From positions 153,018 through 217,017 of the forward strand of contig MKVQ01000017.1 of the NCBI GenBank assembly GCA_001899635.1: 64,000 bases of DNA. The letters run 5' to 3'. Every line of letters begins with the position of its first letter. Positions within the stretch are counted from its first letter, which is position 1. The notes beneath the pieces are model-generated. The model worked only from the letters and a program-made list of their open reading frames with translations. It searched no databases and was not told the origin of the DNA. Source of the DNA: Myxococcales bacterium 68-20. GTDB taxonomy: Bacteria; Myxococcota_A; Polyangia; Polyangiales; Polyangiaceae. Shown one piece after another: positions 58,120-64,000 of the stretch. The position numbers and the translations under genes were made by a program.

Positions 58120-58991
58120 GACGATCGCTGCTCTCCACCATCGCGTGCTCGGCGCTCGTCCTCGTCACGCTCGTGATGGAGCGCGAGGCCTTCGCCGATG
58201 ACGCACGCTCCGCCGGCGAGCTGTTTCGGAGCGGCGAGGAGGCCTACGCCGAGCGACGCTTTCGGGACGCCGCCTCCGCGTTCGACGAGGCGAACCGAAA
58301 AGCGCCTCGCGGTGCGACCGCATATGCGGCCGGAGTCTCGTGGCACGAGGCAGGCGAGCCCGCTCGCGCGGCTGATGCGCTGGAGCTCGCGCTCGAGACC
58401 GGCGGCCTCGACGACGAGTCGCGCGTCGATGCACGGACTCGCCTCGCGCGTATCTCGCCGCTCTTGGCGACGATGACCGTGGATGGGCCGCCGGGCGCGC
58501 GCGTGACGCTGGCGCACATGACGGACGCAGCCGTTCCGCTGAAGATCCACCTCGCGCCGGGACGGCACGTCGCGAAGCGCGCCGACGTCGCCGGCGCTCC
58601 GTCGATCAAGATCGTCGTCGCGGCCGGCGAGTCTGCCCGCGTCGTGCTCTCGGATGTTTCGATCGTCGAGGACGATCCGCCGCCGCCTTCCTCATTCACG
58701 AGAACGGCAGGCTGGGTGGGCATCGGCGCTGCGGGGGTGTTCTCCGCAAGCGCGGTCGTGCTGGGGCTCGCGACACTGAAGGCGCGCGACGACTTCTCCG
58801 ACTCGGGAAACACCGATGCGTCAATGCGCGATCGCGCGCTGTCGTTCCGGACGATGACGAATGTTGCATGGGCAGCCGCGGCCGCCTCCGGTCTCGGCGG
58901 GATCACGTTGCTCGTCCTCTCGCCACGCGCGAGCGCCGCCAAGGTGCAGCTCGGCGCCACGGAGCTTCGCTGCACGATCCCATTCCTCTGA
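58116..58991 (+). CDS. Exported TPR/PEGA-like membrane protein coupled to the kinase
   Basis: The 291-residue product has a signal segment (LLSTIACSALVLVTLV), a TPR-like region (AGELFRSGEEAYAERRFRDAASAFDEAN, AGVSWHEAGEPARAADALELAL), and then a beta-rich PEGA-like part (TMTVDGPPGARVTLAHM, IHLAPGRHVAKRADV) and two C-terminal membrane spans. Kinase-linked TPR/PEGA proteins are common in myxobacteria and may be the sensing partner. TTG 58116 overlaps the kinase stop by 4 bases. Confidence 0.8.
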   Translation: MRRSLLSTIACSALVLVTLVMEREAFADDARSAGELFRSGEEAYAERRFRDAASAFDEANRKAPRGATAYAAGVSWHEAGEPARAADALELALETGGLDDESRVDARTRLARISPLLATMTVDGPPGARVTLAHMTDAAVPLKIHLAPGRHVAKRADVAGAPSIKIVVAAGESARVVLSDVSIVEDDPPPPSSFTRTAGWVGIGAAGVFSASAVVLGLATLKARDDFSDSGNTDASMRDRALSFRTMTNVAWAAAAASGLGGITLLVLSPRASAAKVQLGATELRCTIPFL

Positions 58992-58996
58992 GATGT

Positions 58997-59024
58997 AACG
59001 CTCGAGCACGTGACGTCGAGCGTT
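58997..59024. terminator. Hairpin between convergent genes
   Basis: A 9-bp perfect stem (AACGCTCGA / TCGAGCGTT) with a 10-base loop fills the 35-base gap between the TPR gene and the convergent LamG-like lipoprotein gene. It can end transcription from both sides. Confidence 0.6.
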
Positions 59025-59026
59025 GC

Positions 59027-60025
59027 TCAGGGTCGTGGCCAGCGCGCCATGAGGTACCGCGCCACCTGCACCGCCTCCGCGTCTTCGAGCGCGCGCCGAT
59101 AGACGAGGATCTCTCCGATCTTCCCGTTGAAGAAGTCCTCGGGGTAGTACCACGACCGTCCAATCCTGCCCTCGGTACGGACCCCCTTCGTGAGCGTGCG
59201 GGCCGGGCCGGTCTTCGCCACGGCGTCGCCCACACGCAGCGTTGCGGTCGTGGCGGCGGGACATTTCGCCTGGCCCTTCCACCCCTCGTGGACGGCGGAG
59301 AAGACATCCCAGCCACGCCCGTCGCTTACGCCGGCAGCAAATACGACGTCCGTCTCTGCACGGTAGTCGAGAGAATATTCATCGATGGTGAGCTCGCTGA
59401 GGCGAGCGCACTCGTCCTGCACGGGCGGCCGACCAAGCGCGAGGATCGGCCCCGCCGTCCCTTTGCCATCGAGCTGTGGCCAAACCGCTACGAAGTAACT
59501 GAGGCCGGCGGAGAAGTCGTTGAAGCCCGGTGGGAGCTCGAGCACGTCGTCCGCCGCGAAGGCCACGGTCGCTCCCGCCGCGTCGGTGACCCGCAGCGGC
59601 TGGGCTGCGCTGTTGGACTGCTTGGCGTCGTTGCCGACGGTGCCGGGCCGAAGCTTCGGGAGCGCGTCGCGCCATACCGTCACGTGTCCGTCGGCGGTGG
59701 TCTCGACGCCGTCGTCAGCACGGAGCCACATGATCAGGTCGTCGGTCGGGAACCGCTTCGCGAGGCACTCCGTCGACGACGCGGCGGCTCCCTCACATTC
59801 CGCAGGCGAGACGACGTCGGGCGCCGCTACGTCGGCCCCGGCCTCGGCCCCGGACTCGGCCGGTAGCACCGGTCCGCCGTCGATGCCTGGTGCCTCTCCC
59901 CCTAGCTGGCTCGTATCGACGAAGAGGGTGCAGGACGCCAGAGCGACAGCGCCCGTGACGATGGCCCAGCGAGAACGCGAGCGAGTCGGTTGCGGCACGG
60001 TGATGCGGCGAGCGGCACGTTTCAT
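59027..60025 (-). CDS. LamG-like lipoprotein downstream of the DUF1552 gene
   Basis: The 332-residue product has a lipobox (VTGAVALASCTLF), an Asp/Gly/Ala linker, one conserved Cys pair, and a concanavalin-like domain: LIMWLRADDGVETT, VWRDALPK, FNGKIGEILVYRRALEDAEAVQVARYL. The last motif is the usual LamG end (GEILVYxRAL). ATG 60025 begins the signal. It is the third gene on this strand after the DUF1592 and DUF1552 genes, with a 76-base gap, so it may belong to their unit. Confidence 0.85.
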   Translation of the reverse strand: MKRAARRITVPQPTRSRSRWAIVTGAVALASCTLFVDTSQLGGEAPGIDGGPVLPAESGAEAGADVAAPDVVSPAECEGAAASSTECLAKRFPTDDLIMWLRADDGVETTADGHVTVWRDALPKLRPGTVGNDAKQSNSAAQPLRVTDAAGATVAFAADDVLELPPGFNDFSAGLSYFVAVWPQLDGKGTAGPILALGRPPVQDECARLSELTIDEYSLDYRAETDVVFAAGVSDGRGWDVFSAVHEGWKGQAKCPAATTATLRVGDAVAKTGPARTLTKGVRTEGRIGRSWYYPEDFFNGKIGEILVYRRALEDAEAVQVARYLMARWPRP

Positions 60026-60101
60026 CCCCAGGTCGAGGATGGCACCGAGACGGCGGCAGGTCAAAGCACCGACTCGCTCCGGTGGGCGTTCACCCGGATC
60101 T

Positions 60102-61466
60102 TCAGGCCTTCAGGTTCGGCAGCGGCCCGGTGCAGCTCGCCGGATCGCCGTACGTGGTGTCGGGCAGGCCGAACGCGTTCAGGATCGAGACGAGCATGTT
60201 GTTGTGCGACACGTGCGGATACGTCAGGTAGCGCCCTGTCTTGAAGTACCCGCCTGCGCTGCCGAGCAGGAAATAGGGCATATCGATATAGTTGTGATAA
60301 TCCGCCTCGGCGTTCTCGGCCCCCTGGAGCATGAGGACGGAATCGAAGAGCGAGCCTCCGAGCCCGTCGGGGGTGTCCTTCAACTTCTGCGCGAAGTAGG
60401 CGGTCTGGCCGAGGAACCACTGCGTGATCTTGAGCAGCTGCGCCCGGTATCGGCTCGGTTGATGGGACATCTCGTGGTGCTCGTTCGCGAGCGGGTCGTT
60501 CTGGTTCTCCGGGAGACCGAGCCAGGGGAAGTAGCTGAGCCCACCGCCGCCATGGCGGATCGTCATCGTGACCGAGCGGGTGATGTCGCAGCTCAGCGCG
60601 ATCACGGCGAGGTCGATGAGCGACTTCACCTTGTTCGGGAGGTTGCCGAAGTTGTCGCCCTCGGGGAAGCCGGAGACGGGGCCGGGGTTGCCGCACGAGG
60701 CCGAGATCGAGAGCCTGGTCTCGAGATCGCGGATCTGCGTGAGGTGAGCGTCGAGACGAGCGGCGTCGGACGCGCTCACCTTGCCCTTGAGCGCCGTGTA
60801 GTCGCCAATCACGCTGTCGAGGATGCTCTTCCGGCGCGCGAGCTGGGCCTGGATCTGCGCCTCGGTGAGCTTCGCATCGGCGAAGATCTTGTTGTAGAGG
60901 GCCACCGGCGAGGTCTGAGCGGGCACGTCCTGCTTGAACTCGTCGACCGAGAACGTGTGGGGCTCGGATCCGATCGCGAGGGAGCGGATCTTCGTCTGCA
61001 CCCCCAGCTTCTTCATCATGTACTGGTCGATCGTCGTCCCGGGGTTCGGGTAGTTGAAGGCGTCGCTGCCGGGGATCGCGTGTCCGGAGAGGAACGCCGT
61101 CGCGCCTTCGTAGTGGCCGTTCATCGGCCCCTTCGTCGCGACCGAGCAGTCGATCCCCTTGAAGACGATCATGTCCTGCTTGTGCGCCGCGAGCGCGCTC
61201 ATCGCGGGAGCGAGCGTGAAGCTGCTCTCGCTTCCCGTCGGGAACCAATCGGCAGCGACGCGGCCGTTGTTGTGAAGGATCGCGACGAAACGCTTCGCGG
61301 TCGAGAGACCGCTCCGGGCACGCCCGACGTTCTCGCTTTCCACGTCGCGCGACGGAGGACCGTCGTTGTCACGATTGCAGCCCATCGCCTCGAGGAGCGG
61401 GAGCCCGATGGCGATGCTTCCAAGCCCGCGAAGGACATGGCGACGACTCAGCTCGAACTTGCTCAT
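60102..61466 (-). CDS. DUF1552 family exported protein
   Basis: The 454-residue protein has a twin-arginine-type signal (LSRRHVLRGLGSIAIGLPLL), so it is probably exported folded. DUF1552 motifs follow: RFVAILHNNGRVAADWFPTG, NGHYEGATAFLSGH, TIDQYMMKKLG, DAHLTQIRDLETRL, SVTMTIRHGGGG, and HHEMSHQPSRYRAQLLKITQWFLGQTAYFAQKL. The family function is unproven; members are consistently encoded beside DUF1592/DUF1588 proteins. GGAGAGTGACC before ATG 61466 is a good ribosome-binding site. The upstream partner ends 64 bases before. Confidence 0.93.
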   Translation of the reverse strand: MSKFELSRRHVLRGLGSIAIGLPLLEAMGCNRDNDGPPSRDVESENVGRARSGLSTAKRFVAILHNNGRVAADWFPTGSESSFTLAPAMSALAAHKQDMIVFKGIDCSVATKGPMNGHYEGATAFLSGHAIPGSDAFNYPNPGTTIDQYMMKKLGVQTKIRSLAIGSEPHTFSVDEFKQDVPAQTSPVALYNKIFADAKLTEAQIQAQLARRKSILDSVIGDYTALKGKVSASDAARLDAHLTQIRDLETRLSISASCGNPGPVSGFPEGDNFGNLPNKVKSLIDLAVIALSCDITRSVTMTIRHGGGGLSYFPWLGLPENQNDPLANEHHEMSHQPSRYRAQLLKITQWFLGQTAYFAQKLKDTPDGLGGSLFDSVLMLQGAENAEADYHNYIDMPYFLLGSAGGYFKTGRYLTYPHVSHNNMLVSILNAFGLPDTTYGDPASCTGPLPNLKA

Positions 61467-61530
61467 GGTCACTCTCCGAAGACGGAACCGAAGGAGATTC
61501 GATGACGCGCGTGGCCGTCGACGACCGCGC

Positions 61531-63204
61531 TCATGGGCTCGGGGCCCGGTAGAGGAAGCCGTCGGTCTGCGTGAGAGCGACGAGGAGCTCCTGGACCTTG
61601 AAGCCGGAAGCCTTGAAGCCGGCGTCGAGCTGCTGGAGCGTGCACTTGTCGGCCTTGCTCTCGATGCGCCCGGCCTGAAAGCGGAACCACTGCCGCGCCA
61701 CGCACGTCTGCGCTTCGGGGCTCTCGGCCAGCTTCGATGCGAGCTCGACGGCGCCGTCGAACTTGCCGATGGCGGTACCGAACACCTCGCCCGTCGCATC
61801 GATCGGCCCCTGGTCGTCGGTGCGCCAGCGGCCGATCGCGTCGTAGTGCTCGAAGCCGAAGCCGACCGGATCGAGCATCGTGTGACAGCCCGTGCACGCC
61901 TGCGCCTTCGTGAGCTCGGTGATGCGCTCACGGGTCGACTGGCCATCCTTCGGCTCGGGCAGCGCGAGCGATACGCCCGCGGGCGCCGAGGGCATCGACT
62001 GGCAGAGGATCTGCGTGCGGACGAACTTGCCGCGGAGGATGGGCGACGTCTGGTTCGCCTTCGCCATGGAGCTCATGAGACCGAGCTGGGTGAAGATGCC
62101 GGCGCGCTGGCTCGGATCGAGGTCCACCTTCCGCAGCTCGGATCCCGTGACGCCCTGGACGCCGTAGAGGGGCGCGAGCAGGTCGTTCGCGAAGGTGTAC
62201 GGCGCGGTGAAGAGGCCCTTCAGGTCGCCGGTGCCTTCGAACACGACGTGCTCGGCGAAGCGCTCGGTCTCCGCCTTCATGAGCGGGATCATGGCGTCGG
62301 AGAACTCGGGGTAGGCCGTGCTGCTCTTGACGACGGTGTCGACCTTGTCGACGCTCAGCCAGCCGCGGTGGAACTTCTTCACGACCGCGTGAGCCCGGGG
62401 ATCGTTCAGCATGCGTCGCGCTTGTTCGGCGACCTTGTCCTTCGACGCGAGCGCGTTCGACTCGGCAGCGGCGAAGAGCGCGTCGTCGGGCATCGTCCCC
62501 CAGAGGAAGTAGGAGAGGCGCGACGCGAGCTCCCATCCGGAGAGCGGGATCATCGCGTCCGCCGTGCTGCCGCCGGTGTTCGTCTCGATTCGGTAGAGGA
62601 AGCTCGGCGACTGGAGCATGCGCTGGATCACGTAGCGGACGCCCGAGTCGAAGCCGCCTGCGGCCTTGCCGGCGTCGAACGTCGTCAGCAGCGAGTCGAT
62701 CTCCGCAGGCTCGAGCGGGCGCCGGTAGGCACGCTTGCCGAACGTCGTGATGAACTGCCGCGCGCACTGCGCAACATCCGTCTTGGTCGCGTCGCACGGG
62801 ACGATCTTCGAGATCGTCACGCCCGCGGCGATCTTCTCCGCCGCGTACATGTATTGCGTGGCGAGATCGAGCGAGACACCGCGGTCGGTCGCGTGGTTGT
62901 CGAAGCCGTAGAAGACCTCCTCCGAGGGGAAGTCGCTCGTGGGCGCGTTCGTGTCGCCGAGCAGATCGCGGATCGTGTTGTCGTACTCGAATCGCGTCAG
63001 GCGGCGTGACGCCGACGGCCCCGCGTAGGTCTCGTCGCAGCTCGGCTCTCCGTCCGCTTCTCCAGGAGGAGGAGGAGGCGCCTCGGTGCCGTTTCGCCGG
63101 GCGCGGTCCTTCTCGTCGCTCTCGTCGGCGCATCCGGCGACGGCGCCGGCGCTCGTGGCGAGCAGTACTGCGATCGCGATCAGCGAAGGTAGCTCGTACC
63201 TCAT
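61531..63204 (-). CDS. DUF1587/1595/1592/1588/1585 haem-associated lipoprotein
   Basis: The 557-residue protein has a lipoprotein-type signal (AIAVLLATSAGAVAGC) and then the characteristic domain series: DUF1587 (RRLTRFEYDNTIRDLLG), DUF1595 (QCARQFITTFGKRAYRRPL), DUF1592 (LASRLSYFLWGTMPDDAL, FHRGWLSVDKVD), DUF1588 (FTQLGLMSSMAKANQTSPILRGKFVR then CTGCHTMLDPVGFGFEHYD) and DUF1585 at the C-terminus. CTGCH is a haem c motif. Related proteins of planctomycetes and myxobacteria are thought to take part in extracellular oxidation, but the substrate is unknown. GGAGGAAAGGG before ATG 63204 is one of the strongest ribosome-binding sites in the window. Confidence 0.94.
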   Translation of the reverse strand: MRYELPSLIAIAVLLATSAGAVAGCADESDEKDRARRNGTEAPPPPPGEADGEPSCDETYAGPSASRRLTRFEYDNTIRDLLGDTNAPTSDFPSEEVFYGFDNHATDRGVSLDLATQYMYAAEKIAAGVTISKIVPCDATKTDVAQCARQFITTFGKRAYRRPLEPAEIDSLLTTFDAGKAAGGFDSGVRYVIQRMLQSPSFLYRIETNTGGSTADAMIPLSGWELASRLSYFLWGTMPDDALFAAAESNALASKDKVAEQARRMLNDPRAHAVVKKFHRGWLSVDKVDTVVKSSTAYPEFSDAMIPLMKAETERFAEHVVFEGTGDLKGLFTAPYTFANDLLAPLYGVQGVTGSELRKVDLDPSQRAGIFTQLGLMSSMAKANQTSPILRGKFVRTQILCQSMPSAPAGVSLALPEPKDGQSTRERITELTKAQACTGCHTMLDPVGFGFEHYDAIGRWRTDDQGPIDATGEVFGTAIGKFDGAVELASKLAESPEAQTCVARQWFRFQAGRIESKADKCTLQQLDAGFKASGFKVQELLVALTQTDGFLYRAPSP

Positions 63205-63379
63205 GGCCCTTTCCTCCGCGCTGCCTCGGCCGCGGTCCCTCCGGACCGCTCGCATCGTCAGCGCCGCTGGGCGACGAAGCACTCATCGTGCCGCGACGTC
63301 GGAATCGGCTCGCGCTCGGTATTTTCCCGGTGGAACGGCTGCACGGAGGCATCCGCGGAGGAACGATCGCTTCCCGTCG

Positions 63380-63411
63380 CCGACCTCGGGGAACGATTCG
63401 TTCCCCGTCGG
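63380..63411 (-). terminator. Hairpin after the small lipoprotein gene
   Basis: A 10-bp stem around CGGGGAACGA / TCGTTCCCCG, extended by four further pairs beyond a 3-base bulge, lies about 36 bases after the small lipoprotein stop on its strand. The loop is a single base, so the real fold would open a few central pairs. It could instead be an operator for the DUF1592 operon. Confidence 0.5.
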
Positions 63412-63446
63412 GCGGACCGTGGCCATGGTGGCCGGTTGGTCCGGGC

Positions 63447-63854
63447 CTACTGCGGCGCCACCCACTTCGTGTTCGAGCCGCACTCCTTCTTCGCGTCTTC
63501 CTCGGTCTTGTATTTGTCGCCCTTGTAGAACCAGTTCGTCTGCAGCGAGCCGTCACCGTGCTCGGTCTGGCAGCCGCCCCACATGTCCGCTGTGGGGCAG
63601 GTCGCGTCCTCCTGGTATCCGGTCACGTCCTTCGCCGCGGCCTCGAGCGACCCGCACACGCCCTGGAACGTGACGAGCGATGGGCCCTTGAACTTGCGAA
63701 TGTCGGTGCACTGAGGATCCCCTGGCCGGAGATCGCAGCGGGCCTCCTTCTCCGAGAACGGGCTCGCGCTCTGCACGATGTCGGAACAGCCCACCGACGA
63801 TACGAATGCGATGCCACCTGCAACGAGGATGCGTAGGGACGAAGCTCCAATCAT
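63447..63854 (-). CDS. Small cysteine-containing lipoprotein
   Basis: The 135-residue product has a lipobox (GGIAFVSSVGCSD) and a domain with cysteines at RCDLRPGDPQC, GVCGSLEAAAK, TCPTADMWGGC and KECGSNTKW. The family is unknown. It lies upstream of the DUF1592 operon on the same strand, but a hairpin and 240 bases separate them. ATG 63854 is used. Confidence 0.75.
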   Translation of the reverse strand: MIGASSLRILVAGGIAFVSSVGCSDIVQSASPFSEKEARCDLRPGDPQCTDIRKFKGPSLVTFQGVCGSLEAAAKDVTGYQEDATCPTADMWGGCQTEHGDGSLQTNWFYKGDKYKTEEDAKKECGSNTKWVAPQ

Positions 63855-63936
63855 CGCGCCACCGTAGAAGCTCGGCCCAGTAAAAGCGCCCGCACGATCA
63901 TGCAGTGCCGTTCACCCCCCTCAGGCTCGGGTGCGC

Positions 63937-64000
63937 TCAGCGCTTGAACGTGATCGCGCCGGTGACGGACTTCGGCGAGCCGCCGGATCCATTGAAGACG
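63937..64000 (-). CDS. C-terminal end of a protein cut by the window edge
   Basis: The last 20 codons of a minus-strand frame enter from the right edge and end at a TGA at 63937-63939, giving a beta-type tail (GGSPKSVTGAITFKR). The fragment is too short to name, but this kind of end is usual in the small lipoproteins of this genome. Confidence 0.5.
   Translation of the reverse strand, partial: VFNGSGGSPKSVTGAITFKR

Overview
The window comes from a very GC-rich (about two thirds G+C) chromosome of a myxobacterium, most likely of the Sorangium/Labilithrix side of Myxococcota. The evidence is the large number of secreted lipoproteins with Asp/Ala/Gly-rich linkers, three proteins ending in a MYXO-CTERM-type sorting signal (Cys, membrane span, Arg cluster), myxobacterial Ser/Thr kinases with an HRDFSP-type loop, an FHA-sigma54 activator, and cysteine-repeat, RCC1 and DVWAVG propeller proteins. 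I see no rRNA, tRNA, CRISPR array, insertion sequence or phage gene. The picture is ordinary chromosome with many accessory surface proteins.

Layout. 1-4.6 kb: a divergent Hsp100/Clp ATPase (cut by the window edge), then an overlapping nucleoside-salvage pair, purine nucleoside phosphorylase and a cytidine deaminase with a histone-like basic tail. 4.7-11.6 kb: a tightly packed minus-strand operon of five exported proteins. 11.8-14.2 kb: an ECF sigma factor with a membrane partner and a secreted partner. 14.6-25.6 kb: assorted lipoproteins, an erythromycin-esterase-like lipoprotein, a membrane-domain Ser/Thr kinase, a flavin/PLP-split-barrel protein, an SDR, a secreted thioredoxin-like protein and a PQQ-type sugar dehydrogenase; a broken lipoprotein gene follows. 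26.2-33.4 kb: the most unusual locus, a plus-strand cluster with two HzsA-like (hydrazine synthase alpha-related) haem proteins around a HEAT-repeat protein, plus a small lipoprotein. 33.5-37 kb: an orphan response regulator, proB and a degenerate ABC-type ATPase. 37-47 kb: more lipoproteins, a full-length gcvP, a Mut7-C protein and a GcvR-like double-ACT regulator. 47-54 kb: a predicted outer-membrane protein, a ferritin-like protein followed by a VWA protein, and a DUF3160 lipoprotein. 55-59 kb: a signalling cluster of an FHA-sigma54 activator divergent from a Ser/Thr kinase and a TPR-type membrane protein. 59-64 kb: a DUF1592/DUF1552 pair with a LamG-like lipoprotein, and further small lipoproteins.

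How the genes work together. The five-gene operon, the HzsA-like cluster and the DUF1592/DUF1552 pair each look like sets of envelope proteins made together. The two haem-containing clusters probably handle electrons or oxidised substrates outside the inner membrane, but no substrate can be read from the sequence. The kinase, FHA and sigma54 genes form a plausible phosphorylation-to-transcription relay.
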